DNA of 64,000 bases from Actibacterium sp. MT2.3-13A (GCF_018139985.1 NZ_JAGSOU010000003.1:124001-188000); one strand, 5' to 3'. Shown: positions 33,802 through 42,456, numbered from the stretch's first letter. Notes: generated from the letters alone by a model not told the origin. Numbers and translations: made by a program.

Positions 33802-35571
33802 ATGACCAAAGAACTTGATCCGATCACCCTGCAGGTCGTGGGCGGCGCCCTGCATTCCATCGCCGAGCAGATGGGCAACGTGCTGTATCGCATGAGCTAT
33901 TCGTCGATCATCCGGGAAAGCCAGGATCTCGGCGCCGGGCTGTTCGATACCGAATACAACACGCTGTGCGAATCCGACTCGACGCCGATGCATATCGGCT
34001 CGCTGCCGGGTTACCTGCGCGGCATCGCCCAGAGCATCCCGCTGGACGCCTGGAAGCCCGGCGACTGCGTGTTGCACAATCACCCCTACAAGGGCTGCTC
34101 GCATTCGCCCGACATCGCGGTGGTGATGCCGGTCTTCTTCGAGGGCGCGCTGGTGGGCTTCTCGGCCAACACAGCGCACCATGTCGATATCGGCGCGGCC
34201 ACCCCGGGCCTGATCATCGACGTGCCCGACATGTGGGCGGAGGGCATGATCCTCGACGCGGTGAAGCTCTATGATGAGGGCGTGCGCAACGAGGCGATGT
34301 GGAAATACATCCGCGACAACACCCGCGTGCCGGGGCTGGTGATGGGAGATCTGGAGGCCCAGATCGCCTCGGCCGAGCTGGGCGTGCGCCGCTTCGAGGA
34401 GCTGATGGCGAAATACGGCAAGCAGACCGTTCTTCAGGCCACCCGGCAGCTCATGGACTATACCGAGCGCCGGATGCGCGCCGAGATCGAGAAGATCCCC
34501 GATGGCGAGTATTTCGCCGAAGGCTTCCTCGACGACGACGGGCGCAACCGCGACAAGACGCTGCCGATCAAGGTCTGCGTCCGGGTCAAGGGCGACAGCG
34601 TGGAGGTGGACCTGACGGGATCATCGCCGCAGGTGCCCACCGCCTTCAACGTGCCCTTCGACGGCTCGACCAAGGTGGCGGCCTTCTTCGTGTTCCGGGC
34701 GCTGCTGCTGGACACCTACACCTCCTCCGACGACATCCCGGCGAACGAGGGCTCGTTCCGGCCGATCAGCGTGATCGCGCCCAAGGGCAGCATCTTCAAC
34801 CCGATCGCCCCGGCGGCGGCCGAGGCGCGGTTCTGCCAGATCCAGCGCATGGCGGATCTGGTGATCAAGGCGCTTGCGCCGGTGCTGCCCGACCGCTGCA
34901 CCGCCGGCAACGCCGCGACGCTGTCCTTCGCCGCCTATTCGGGGGTGAAGCCCGACGGCGACTACTGGGTGTTCCTCGAGGTGAACGAGGCCGCGATGGG
35001 GGCCCGCGCCACCTCGGACGGGCCGGACACGGTGGAGGAGCTGATGCGCAACACGCGCAACAACCCGCTGGAGGATCTGGGCATGCACCTGCCGCTGATC
35101 TGCGATCGCTACGAGGTGCGCGACGACGTGCCTCCGGGGGCGGGCAAGTTCCGCGGCGGCGCGGGCGTGGTGAAATCGCAGCGCTACCTGACGCCGGGCT
35201 TCATGACCCATGAGGCCGACCGCCATCTCGACGCGCCTTGGGGCGTGTTCGGCGGCAAGGAGGGCGCCGTGGGCAAGCTGGAGATCCACAACATCCATAC
35301 CGGCGAGACCCGGCAGGAATACGCCAAGTTCTCGGGCCTGCGCACCGAGATCGGCGATGTGGTCAGCTATTTCTCGCCCTCGGGTGGCGGCTATGGCGAC
35401 CCGCTGGACCGCGATCCGGCCAAGGTGCTGGACGACGTTCTGGACGGCTTCATCCGCCCCGAGCACGCGCGCGACGACTACGGCGTGGCGCTGGTCGAGG
35501 TGGACGACGGCTATGGCTGGGCGGTCGATGCCGCCGCGACGCAGAAGCTGCGCGGCGAGATGCGCGCCTGA
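33802..35571 (+). CDS. hyuB: Hydantoinase/oxoprolinase subunit B (pair 2)
   Basis: A 589-residue HyuB-family subunit beginning MTKELDPITLQVVGGALHSIAEQMG, with HNHPYKGCSHSPDIAVV and the C-terminal GGGYGDPLDRD segment. Start ATG 33802 has GGGAGAGAGA upstream; the longer frame over hyuA is not supported. It is the last gene of the amidase-hyuA-hyuB operon and is followed by a very strong hairpin. Together with HyuA2 it would open a cyclic amide at the expense of ATP. Confidence 0.88.
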   Translation: MTKELDPITLQVVGGALHSIAEQMGNVLYRMSYSSIIRESQDLGAGLFDTEYNTLCESDSTPMHIGSLPGYLRGIAQSIPLDAWKPGDCVLHNHPYKGCSHSPDIAVVMPVFFEGALVGFSANTAHHVDIGAATPGLIIDVPDMWAEGMILDAVKLYDEGVRNEAMWKYIRDNTRVPGLVMGDLEAQIASAELGVRRFEELMAKYGKQTVLQATRQLMDYTERRMRAEIEKIPDGEYFAEGFLDDDGRNRDKTLPIKVCVRVKGDSVEVDLTGSSPQVPTAFNVPFDGSTKVAAFFVFRALLLDTYTSSDDIPANEGSFRPISVIAPKGSIFNPIAPAAAEARFCQIQRMADLVIKALAPVLPDRCTAGNAATLSFAAYSGVKPDGDYWVFLEVNEAAMGARATSDGPDTVEELMRNTRNNPLEDLGMHLPLICDRYEVRDDVPPGAGKFRGGAGVVKSQRYLTPGFMTHEADRHLDAPWGVFGGKEGAVGKLEIHNIHTGETRQEYAKFSGLRTEIGDVVSYFSPSGGGYGDPLDRDPAKVLDDVLDGFIRPEHARDDYGVALVEVDDGYGWAVDAAATQKLRGEMRA

Positions 35572-35577
35572 CGCCAT

Positions 35578-35620
35578 CGCGCCGGGGCGAAGGGGGCGGC
35601 GTCCCCTTCGCCCCGGCGCG
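35578..35620 (+). terminator. 18-bp perfect hairpin ending the hyuAB2 operon
   Basis: Stem 35578-35595 pairs perfectly with 35603-35620 around a 7-nt loop, starting 6 bp after the hyuB stop. It lacks a T-run but is the strongest hairpin in the window and separates the hyuAB2 operon from amiCR. Confidence 0.75.
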
Positions 35621-35720
35621 CCCGACCGCGCGCACCCCGCGGGCGCCGGTCAATCCGGTTGCTGCGCCCGGTGCCGGCTCCTAAGATCGCCGGCGGCGGA
35701 TCAAGGCAGGAGAGACCGAC

Positions 35721-35738
35721 GTGAGATTTGCGAAATGA
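35721..35738 (+). promoter_or_regulatory. Possible five-codon leader ORF coupled to amiC
   Basis: GTG-AGA-TTT-GCG-AAA-TGA has an ideal GGAGA site 7 nt upstream (35709-35713). Its TGA overlaps the amiC ATG in an ATGA. The amiC ATG itself lies about 21 nt from that GGAGA, too far for direct use. So amiC may be translated by coupling to this tiny leader. It could also be chance. Confidence 0.35.
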
Positions 35739-36883
35739 GCCCGGCCCCCCGGGATGGCTGGCGGGTCGGCCTGCTGTTTTCACGCAGCGGCACCACCGAG
35801 GTCACCGAGACCGAGCATTTCAACGGCTCGTTGCTGGCCATCGAGGAGATCAACGCCGCGGGCGGCGTGCTCGGGCGCCCGATCGTCCCGGTCAGCCGCG
35901 ATCCGGGATCGGACAGCGATACCTATCGCGCGCTGGCCCGGGGCATGCTGTCGGAGGACGAGATCGACATCATCTTCGGCTGTTCGATGTCGGGCAGCCG
36001 CAAGACCGTGCTGCCCATCGTCGAGCGCCACAACGGGCTGCTGTTCTACCCCTCGATGTACGAGGGGTTCGAATATTGCGAGAACCTCGCCTACACCGGC
36101 GCGACGCTGAACCAGACCTGCCTGCCGCTGGCCGACTACCTGCTGCAGACCTATGGCAGCCGGATCGCCTTCGTCGGGTCCGACTACATCTATCCGCGCG
36201 AATCCAATCGCGTGATGCGCGACCTGATCGAGGCCAAGGGCGGCGAGATCGTGGCCGAGCATTACCTGCCGCTTGGCGCCGGCGCCGCCGAGGAGGTGGC
36301 GGTGATCCGCGAGATCGACAGGATTCGCCCCGACGCGGTGTTCTCCACCCTCGTCGGCACCTCGGCGCAGGCGTTCTATACGCTCTACGATGCCGCCGGC
36401 ATCGACCGCGCCGCCTGTCCCATCGCCAGCCTGACCATGGCCGAGGGCGAGATCGCCCGGATCGGCCCCGAGAAATGCACCGGCCACATCCTCGCGGCGA
36501 GCTATTTCCAGACGCTCGGCTCGGAGGTGAACCGCAGATTCGTGGCCGCCTACAAGGCGCGCTTCGGCGCGGGCGCGACCACCAGCGTCTGGTCCGAGCC
36601 TGCCTACAACCAGGTCCATCTCTTCGCCCGCGCGCTGGAGCGCGCCGGCGGGCTGGACACCCGGCGCATCGCGCGCGAGGTGCTGGGCGAGGAGTTCGAG
36701 GCGCCCGGCGGGCTGATCCGCGTCGATGCCGACACCCGCCATACCTGGCTGACGCCGCGGATCGGGGTGGCGCGGGGCGACGGCCTCTTCGACATCGTCT
36801 GGGAGGGGGCGGGGCCGGTGCGCCCGGACCCCTACCTGGCCACCACGCGGTTCGAGGAACCGTCGCTGCGGGAATGGGCATGA
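35735..36883 (+). CDS. amiC: AmiC-like amide-sensing protein
   Basis: A 382-residue protein of the AmiC branch of the periplasmic-binding-protein fold (Peripla_BP_5), without a signal peptide and therefore cytoplasmic. FYPSMYEGFEYCENLAYTGA and SDYIYPRESNRV are typical of AmiC/UrtA-type amide or urea receptors. In Pseudomonas, AmiC holds AmiR inactive until an amide binds. The gene overlaps amiR by 4 bp (ATGA), consistent with an AmiC-AmiR complex. Start ATG 35735; see the leader ORF just upstream. Confidence 0.88.
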   Translation: MSPAPRDGWRVGLLFSRSGTTEVTETEHFNGSLLAIEEINAAGGVLGRPIVPVSRDPGSDSDTYRALARGMLSEDEIDIIFGCSMSGSRKTVLPIVERHNGLLFYPSMYEGFEYCENLAYTGATLNQTCLPLADYLLQTYGSRIAFVGSDYIYPRESNRVMRDLIEAKGGEIVAEHYLPLGAGAAEEVAVIREIDRIRPDAVFSTLVGTSAQAFYTLYDAAGIDRAACPIASLTMAEGEIARIGPEKCTGHILAASYFQTLGSEVNRRFVAAYKARFGAGATTSVWSEPAYNQVHLFARALERAGGLDTRRIAREVLGEEFEAPGGLIRVDADTRHTWLTPRIGVARGDGLFDIVWEGAGPVRPDPYLATTRFEEPSLREWA

Positions 36884-37506
36884 AGGGACAGGCGCGCCGG
36901 ATACTCGACGACCTGCGCCGCGCGCGGGTCCTGGTCATCCATCCCCGCGACGAGGACGGCAAGGTGCTGACCGACCAGCTGCGCCGGCTGGGCTGCGAGG
37001 TCACGGCGGTCTGGCCGCTGCCCGCCGTCCTGCCCGAAGGCACCGATACCGTGTTCATCGCGGTCGAGGACGTGCCGGCCGACCAGGCCGCGCAGGTGTT
37101 CGAGGGGCAGGACCCCGCGATCATCGCCGTGGTCACCTACGAAAGTCCGACCTCGCTCAAGGCGATCTACGACCTCAACGCGCATGGCGTGATGAGCAAG
37201 CCGCTGCGCCCGCTGGGAATTCTCACCCAGTTCACCCTGGCGCGCTATCGCCACGGCTACGAGGCGCGGCTTGCGGGCAAGGTTCGCAAGCTGGAGGAAA
37301 CGCTGAAGGGCCGGCGGGTGGTGGATCGGGCGATCCGCCTGCTGATTGACGAACAGGGATTGAGCGAGGACGCCGCCTATCGCCTTCTGCGCGAGCAGGC
37401 GACCTCGGAGCGGATCACCATGGCCGCGATCGCCGAGGATCTGATCTCGGCGCATGAGACAATGCGGCGCCTCGGCCTCGGCACCCGACTCAAGGGTGAT
37501 GAATAA
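36880..37506 (+). CDS. amiR: AmiR-like ANTAR-domain transcription antiterminator
   Basis: A 208-residue protein: an N-terminal pseudo-receiver domain (about 15-125, without a phospho-acceptor arrangement), a coiled-coil linker (about 125-145) and a C-terminal ANTAR RNA-binding domain (about 140-200, VVDRAIRLLIDEQGLSEDAAYRLLREQA). AmiR binds leader RNA and prevents termination. A hairpin with an ANTAR-type hexaloop and an intrinsic terminator lie immediately downstream, in front of the nitrilase gene. An alternative in-frame ATG at 36874 would add two residues. Confidence 0.9.
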   Translation: MKGQARRILDDLRRARVLVIHPRDEDGKVLTDQLRRLGCEVTAVWPLPAVLPEGTDTVFIAVEDVPADQAAQVFEGQDPAIIAVVTYESPTSLKAIYDLNAHGVMSKPLRPLGILTQFTLARYRHGYEARLAGKVRKLEETLKGRRVVDRAIRLLIDEQGLSEDAAYRLLREQATSERITMAAIAEDLISAHETMRRLGLGTRLKGDE

Positions 37507-37583
37507 AACGGCCAAAAAATGTGGCAATTGCCAAAATATTGTGATTGAACCAACTCGCCCTGCATGACAGCATCCGGGGCAAC

Positions 37584-37614
37584 GAGCAGGACTGCTCCGC
37601 GGCAAGGTTGCCGC
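37584..37614 (+). promoter_or_regulatory. ANTAR-type antitermination leader (two hexaloop hairpins)
   Basis: Two adjacent RNA hairpins lie between amiR and the nitrilase gene: GAGC-AGGACT-GCTC (37584-37597) and GCGGC-AAGGTT-GCCGC (37599-37614). The second has the ANTAR-target hexaloop with A at position 1 and G at position 4; the first keeps A1 but has A at position 4. An intrinsic terminator follows 20 nt later. The arrangement matches AmiR/NasR-type leaders, known from the amiE and nas systems. A TGGCAATTGCCA palindrome (37522-37533) upstream may be part of a promoter or operator. Confidence 0.7.
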
Positions 37615-37633
37615 CTTACATCCCGGCTATGCA

Positions 37634-37680
37634 GCCCCCGATCTGCGGTGATCAACCGCGGCGGGGGCTTTTTGCGTTTT
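37634..37680 (+). terminator. Intrinsic terminator in the nitrilase leader
   Basis: GCCCCCG (37634-37640) pairs with CGGGGGC (37662-37668), and the inner GCGGT (37645-37649) with ACCGC (37655-37659), followed by TTTTT at 37669-37673 and TTTT at 37677-37680. It is the only hairpin in the window with a proper U-tract, and it sits between the ANTAR hairpins and the nitrilase start. Expected to be overridden by AmiR when amide is present. Confidence 0.85.
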
Positions 37681-37690
37681 GGAGACCGAC

Positions 37691-38536
37691 GTGACCCCTG
37701 AGACCGAAGACAAACCGACCGTGACCATTGCCTGCATCCAGTTCGAGCCGATCATCGGCCAGGTGGAGGCCAATCTCGCCGCCATCGAGGAGCGCGTGCG
37801 CCGGGCCCATGCCCGCGGCGCGCGGCTGATCGTGCTGCCGGAACTGGCCGACAGCGGTTACGTCTTCGACAGCAGCGAGGAACTGGCGGCGCTTGCCCAG
37901 CCGATTCCCGGCGGGCGCAGCGCCGAGCATCTGTGCGCGCTGGCGCGCGAACTGGACATCTACATCGTCTCCGGCCTCGCCGAGGCGGCTGAGGGCAGGT
38001 TCTACAACTCCGCCATCTTCTGCGGCCCCGAGGGCCATATCGGCACCTACCGCAAGCTGCACCTGTGGGGCCGCGAGAACCTGTTCTTCGAAAAGGGCGA
38101 TCTGGGCCTGCCGGTCTTCGACACGCCGCTGGGGCGGATCGGCATCGCGATCTGCTATGACGGCTGGTTCCCCGAGACCTTCCGCCAGCTGGCGATGAAG
38201 GGCGCGGAGGTGATCTGCGTGCCCACCAACTGGGTGCCGATGCCCGACCAGGACCCGAAGGCCGAGGCGATGTCGAACATCCTGCACAAGGCGGCGGCGC
38301 ATTCCAACGGGCTGTTCATCGCCTGCGCCGACCGGGTGGGCATCGAGCGCGGCCAGCCCTTCATCGGCCAGAGCCTGATCATCGACGCCACCGGCTGGCC
38401 GCTGGCCGGCCCCGCCGACCGCGAGCAGGAGGAAATCCTCTATGCCACGATCCGGCCCTCCGACGTGGCAACGAAGCGGAAGCTCAACGAATTCAACGAC
38501 ATCTTCGGCGACAGGCGCAGCGACGTCTACGGCTGA
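37691..38536 (+). CDS. Nitrilase-superfamily amidohydrolase (carbon-nitrogen hydrolase)
   Basis: A 281-residue C-N hydrolase with the catalytic triad Glu51 (LPELADSGY), Lys122 (YRKLHLWGRE) and Cys155 (AICYDGWFPE). Length and motifs fit aliphatic/omega-amidase-like members rather than true nitrilases. Start GTG 37691 has GGAGA 6 nt upstream. It is the first gene after the AmiR-controlled terminator, so it is the likely amide-inducible amidase of the system. The operon then encodes an amide/urea-type importer. Confidence 0.88.
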   Translation: MTPETEDKPTVTIACIQFEPIIGQVEANLAAIEERVRRAHARGARLIVLPELADSGYVFDSSEELAALAQPIPGGRSAEHLCALARELDIYIVSGLAEAAEGRFYNSAIFCGPEGHIGTYRKLHLWGRENLFFEKGDLGLPVFDTPLGRIGIAICYDGWFPETFRQLAMKGAEVICVPTNWVPMPDQDPKAEAMSNILHKAAAHSNGLFIACADRVGIERGQPFIGQSLIIDATGWPLAGPADREQEEILYATIRPSDVATKRKLNEFNDIFGDRRSDVYG

Positions 38537-38601
38537 AGACGGCAGGCGGCAGGCACGCATCCTTCACCAACCAACTGAAAGTCAAACAGGGGACATAAAC
38601 C

Positions 38602-39753
38602 ATGAAAATGCCAACACTTTTCGCAACCGTGGCCAGCGTCATGCTGGCGGGCAGCGCCTATGCGGCGGGCGACGGCCCGATCCGCATCGGCGTGCCGGTG
38701 GGCCTGTCGGGCGCCAACAGCGTGGTCGCACCTTCGGTGGTGCAATCGGCCGAACTGGCGGTCGAGGAGATCAACGCCGCCGGCGGCGTGCTGGGCCGCC
38801 CGCTGGAGCTGGTCATCGCCGATGACGCCTCGGGCGCCGCGGGCGCGCAGAAGGCCTTCGACTCGCTGGTGTTCCAGAAAGAGGTCGATGTGCTGATCTC
38901 GATGGAGACCAGCGCGGCGCGCAACGCCGGCCTGCCGATCGTGTCGCGCGGCCAGGTGCCCTATATCTATACCTCCTTCTACGAGGGCCGGTCGTGCAAC
39001 CCGTTCCTCTATGTCAACGCCTGGGTGCCGGAACAGCAGGTGCCGCCGATCGTTGACTACATGAAGGGGCAGGGCGCCTCGAAATACTTCCTGATCGGCA
39101 GCGATTACGCCTTCGGCCGCGGCATGCTGGAGTTCGCCCGCAGCTATGTCGAAAGCACCGGCGGCGAGGTCGTGGGCGAGGAATACCTGCCCATGGACGG
39201 CACCGACTGGACCGCGATCATCTCCAAGCTGAAGGCGTCGGGCGCCGAGGCGCTGATCACCTCGACCGCCGGCGGCGCGCCCAACGTGACGCTGACCAAG
39301 CAGCTGCGCGGCGCGGGCGTCGACCTGCCCTATGCCAACCTCGCCGTGGACGAAGGCACCGCCAAGAGCATGGGCGCGGATGCCGCCGGCATCCTGATCT
39401 CGGCCTCCTATGTCACCGGCATCGACAGCGCCGAGAACGCCGCCTTCCTGAAGGCGATGGAGGCCAAGTTCGGCGCCGATCTGCGCACCCCCAACGACCT
39501 CTCGGTGCCGCAGTACGAGGCCGTCTATCTCTACAAGGCCGCGGTTGAGAAGGCCGGCACCACCGACGCCAAGCCCGTGCTCGACGCGCTGGACGAGGTG
39601 TCCTTCACCGGCCCGCGCGGCACCATCCAGATGAGCAAGCAGCACCATGCGCCGCTGACCATGTATCTGGGCCAGGTGCAGCCGGACGGTTCGGTCACCG
39701 TGGTCGAGAGCTTCAAGGATGTCGATCCGGGCGAGCAGTGCCCGAAACTGTGA
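38602..39753 (+). CDS. Amide/urea-type periplasmic binding protein (LivK/UrtA family)
   Basis: A 383-residue Peripla_BP_6 receptor with a Sec signal peptide (residues 1-22, SAYAA). The mature start IRIGVPVGLSGANSVVAPS and EEINAAGGVLGRPLELVIADD are typical of branched-chain amino acid/amide receptors; it shares the latter block with AmiC. It feeds the permeases at 39837-42456. A strong hairpin follows. By context it binds amides or short urea-like compounds. Confidence 0.88.
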   Translation: MKMPTLFATVASVMLAGSAYAAGDGPIRIGVPVGLSGANSVVAPSVVQSAELAVEEINAAGGVLGRPLELVIADDASGAAGAQKAFDSLVFQKEVDVLISMETSAARNAGLPIVSRGQVPYIYTSFYEGRSCNPFLYVNAWVPEQQVPPIVDYMKGQGASKYFLIGSDYAFGRGMLEFARSYVESTGGEVVGEEYLPMDGTDWTAIISKLKASGAEALITSTAGGAPNVTLTKQLRGAGVDLPYANLAVDEGTAKSMGADAAGILISASYVTGIDSAENAAFLKAMEAKFGADLRTPNDLSVPQYEAVYLYKAAVEKAGTTDAKPVLDALDEVSFTGPRGTIQMSKQHHAPLTMYLGQVQPDGSVTVVESFKDVDPGEQCPKL

Positions 39754-39764
39754 TCTGACGACAG

Positions 39765-39793
39765 CGGCCGGGGGGCGGCACGCCCCCCGGCCG
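39765..39793 (+). terminator. GC hairpin after the amide-binding-protein gene
   Basis: A 13-bp perfect stem (39765-39777 with 39781-39793, CGGCCGGGGGGCG and its complement) with a 3-nt loop. No T-run. Situated between receptor and permease genes as in the other receptor operons of this window. Confidence 0.7.
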
Positions 39794-39836
39794 GCATCAA
39801 CGTATTCTGCCCAGGCAAACCGGAGACAGCGACCCG

Positions 39837-40670
39837 ATGACACTCCTTCTGGATATCGTGACCACGGCGGCGATCCTGTTCATCGTCTCGGCCGGGCTAC
39901 TGGCCATTTTCGGCGTGCTGAAGATCGTCAATTTCGCGCATGGCGCGTGGCTGACGGTCGGCGCCTATTGCGCCGTGGTGGCCGGCGGACTGGGGCTGAA
40001 CCCCTGGCTGGCGCTGCCCCTGGCCTTCGCCGCCGGGGCGGTGCTGGGCGGCGTGACCGAGCGGCTGATCGTGCGCCCGCTCTACGCCCGGCCGCTGGAC
40101 GCGATCCTGGCGACCTGGGGCCTGGGCATCGTCATCGGCCAGCTTGTGACGCTGTGGTTCGGCCGCGACGTGCAATTCACCGAAAGCCTGCTGCCCGGCA
40201 CCATCCATGTGCTCGGCACCACCTATTCGCTTTACCGCATCTTCGCGCTGGGCGCCGCGGTGGTCATCGGGCTGGGCTTCGCCTTCTTGCTCGAGGGCAC
40301 GCGGCTGGGCCTGTCGGCGCGCGCCATCATCATGAACGAGGCGCTCGCCCGCGCGCTGGGGCTCGACACCGCGCGCATCCGTCTTGTCACCTTCATGATC
40401 GGCACCGGGCTGACCGCGCTGGCGGGGGTGCTGCTGACGCCGCTGACCAGCGTCGACCCCACCATGGGCGTGGCCTGGCTGATCGGCTCGTTCATGCTGG
40501 TGATGGTGGCGGGGTCGTCCTTCGGGGCGCTGGCGGTGGCCTGCCTGCTGTTCGGCGGCGCGCAGGTGCTGGTCTCCACCTTCATCAGTCCGATCCTCGG
40601 GGGGATCACCGTCGCCGTGCTGTGCGCGCTGGTCCTCCGCATCAGTTCGAAAGGCTTTGCCCGTGTCTGA
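39837..40670 (+). CDS. LivH/UrtB-type ABC permease
   Basis: A 277-residue inner-membrane permease with about eight hydrophobic segments and the conserved block GVLKIVNFAHGAWLTVGAY early in the protein, as in LivH/UrtB. It is the first permease of the AmiR-controlled importer. Its 3' end overlaps the next gene by 8 bp. Substrate by context: amides. Confidence 0.88.
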   Translation: MTLLLDIVTTAAILFIVSAGLLAIFGVLKIVNFAHGAWLTVGAYCAVVAGGLGLNPWLALPLAFAAGAVLGGVTERLIVRPLYARPLDAILATWGLGIVIGQLVTLWFGRDVQFTESLLPGTIHVLGTTYSLYRIFALGAAVVIGLGFAFLLEGTRLGLSARAIIMNEALARALGLDTARIRLVTFMIGTGLTALAGVLLTPLTSVDPTMGVAWLIGSFMLVMVAGSSFGALAVACLLFGGAQVLVSTFISPILGGITVAVLCALVLRISSKGFARV

Positions 40671-42456
40671 CACCGTGACCGCACCCATCCCCTCTGCCGC
40701 GGGGCGGCGGCGGCCGCTGATCCTGGCGATCCTCGCCGGCGTGGCGCTGGCGCTGGTCCTGCTGGGGCCGCTGTTCCTTGACCGTTTCAGCATGAACGTG
40801 CTGACCCGCTCGATGATCTACGCGATCCTGGCGATCACCGTGGATCTGCTGTGGGGCTTCACCGGCATCCTGACCTTCGGGCAGGCGGCGTTCTTCGGCA
40901 TCGGCGCCTATGCCTCGGCGATGCTGCTGACCCATATCGGCAGCTCGCCCGCGCTGCTGGGTCTGGCGCTGGTGCTGGCCATCGTCGTGCCGGTGCTGCT
41001 GGGCGTCGCGGTGGGCTGGCTGTCCTTCTACTACGGCTCGACCCCGATCTACGCCACGGTGATCTCGCTGGTCTTTCCGATCGTGGTCACGCAGCTGGTC
41101 TATTCCGGCGGCACGCTGACCGGATCGAGCAGCGGCCTGGTGGGCTATTTCGGGCTGCCTTTCGGGCTGGAGGGGTTCTTCCGCCTGTCGGGGATATGCC
41201 TGGTGGCGGTCGCGGTGGCGGCGCTGGTCTTCGTGCGCTCGGACGCCGGGCGGCTGCTGACGGCGATCCGCGACAACGAGACCCGCTGCGCCTATCTCGG
41301 CCTCAACACCCAGCGCATCAAGATCGCGCTGACCGCCACGCTGGCGGGCGTCGCGGGGCTGGCCGGGTTCCTATACGCCAACGCCTCGGGGGTGGTGGCG
41401 CCCGAGAACACCGGCTTCGTCTTTGGCACCGAGCTGGTGGTCTGGACGGCGCTGGGCGGGCGCGGCACCGTGCTGGGCCCCGTTCTGGGCACCATCGGCA
41501 TCGATTATCTCAGCGCCAACCTGTCGGGCGAGCTGCCCTTCCTGTGGCAGCTGATCGTGGGCGCGCTGTTCGTGGTGATGATCATCTTCCTGCCCAACGG
41601 CCTGGCGGCGCTGGTGACGCGCTTCACCCGGCGCGGCCGCAGCGAGGTCGTGGCGGGCGGCGGCCCCACCCTGGTGCCGGAGAAGCCGCTGCACCACATG
41701 AAGACCGCCAGCGGCCCGCTGCTGAGCATCGAGAGGCTGGAGAAATCCTACGGCAGCCAGAAGGTTCTGGAGGACATCACCCTAGACGTGGCGCCGGGCG
41801 AGCTGGTCAGCCTGGTCGGCCCCAACGGGGCGGGCAAGACCACGATGATGCGCTGCCTGACCGACGGCAAGGAACGCTCGGGCGGCACCGTTCGGATTGC
41901 CGGGCAGGACATCGCGGGCATGATCCCCAACCAGATCGTGGCGCTGGGCGTGGGGCGCAAGTTCCAGGTGGCCAGCGTGTTCGAAAGCATGACCGTTGCC
42001 GACTGCCTGCGCATGTCGCGCGCCGCGCTGGAGGCGCCGAGCTTCGTCACTGCCTCGGACGCGCTGGGCCTGCCGCCCGCCGCGATCGAGATCCTGCGCC
42101 TGACCGGGCTCGACAAACTGCTGGCGACAGAGGTCTCGCTGCTGTCGCATGGCCAGAAACAAAGCCTGGAACTGGCGATGGTGGTGTCGCTGGAGCCGCG
42201 GCTGATCCTGCTCGACGAGCCCACCGCCGGCCTGACCAAGACCGAGCGCACCACCATCGGCGCGATCCTGAAAAAGCTGACCTCCGAGCTGGGCTTCGCC
42301 GCGATCCTGGTCGAGCACGACCTCGATTTCGTCTGCGACATCTCCAGCCGGATCGTGGTGCTGCACCAGGGGCGGCTGGTGCTGGACGGCTCGGTTCAGG
42401 AGGTGGTGAATTCGGACATCGTGAAGACGATCTATTCGGGGGGCGAGCATGTTTGA
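40663..42456 (+). CDS. Permease-ATPase fusion (LivM/UrtC + LivG/UrtD)
   Basis: A 597-residue fusion. Residues about 15-330 form a LivM/UrtC permease (LLWGFTGILTFGQAAFFGIGAY near residue 65). Residues 346-597 form a full ATPase with GPNGAGKTT, the UrtD-like GVGRKFQVASVFE, LSHGQKQSLE, Walker B LILLDEPTAGLTK and H-loop VEHDLDF. Usually these are separate proteins. The most likely start is GTG 40663; TTG 40657 is possible. An ATG sits exactly at the domain junction (41698) but has no well-placed ribosome-binding site. The following ATPase overlaps by 8 bp. Confidence 0.88.
   Translation: MSDTVTAPIPSAAGRRRPLILAILAGVALALVLLGPLFLDRFSMNVLTRSMIYAILAITVDLLWGFTGILTFGQAAFFGIGAYASAMLLTHIGSSPALLGLALVLAIVVPVLLGVAVGWLSFYYGSTPIYATVISLVFPIVVTQLVYSGGTLTGSSSGLVGYFGLPFGLEGFFRLSGICLVAVAVAALVFVRSDAGRLLTAIRDNETRCAYLGLNTQRIKIALTATLAGVAGLAGFLYANASGVVAPENTGFVFGTELVVWTALGGRGTVLGPVLGTIGIDYLSANLSGELPFLWQLIVGALFVVMIIFLPNGLAALVTRFTRRGRSEVVAGGGPTLVPEKPLHHMKTASGPLLSIERLEKSYGSQKVLEDITLDVAPGELVSLVGPNGAGKTTMMRCLTDGKERSGGTVRIAGQDIAGMIPNQIVALGVGRKFQVASVFESMTVADCLRMSRAALEAPSFVTASDALGLPPAAIEILRLTGLDKLLATEVSLLSHGQKQSLELAMVVSLEPRLILLDEPTAGLTKTERTTIGAILKKLTSELGFAAILVEHDLDFVCDISSRIVVLHQGRLVLDGSVQEVVNSDIVKTIYSGGEHV

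Noticed and set aside
37522-37533. TGGCAATTGCCA as a sigma-54 promoter
   Set aside because: The GG and GC elements are too close together for the -24/-12 arrangement; it is better seen as a plain palindrome.
37584-37597. First leader hairpin as a perfect ANTAR hexaloop
   Set aside because: Its loop AGGACT has A at position 4, not the expected G, so only the second hairpin was counted as a full match.
41698-42456. Separate ATPase gene starting at the ATG in the permease-ATPase junction
   Set aside because: No ribosome-binding sequence at a suitable distance, and the frame runs through from the permease without a stop; annotated as a fusion.
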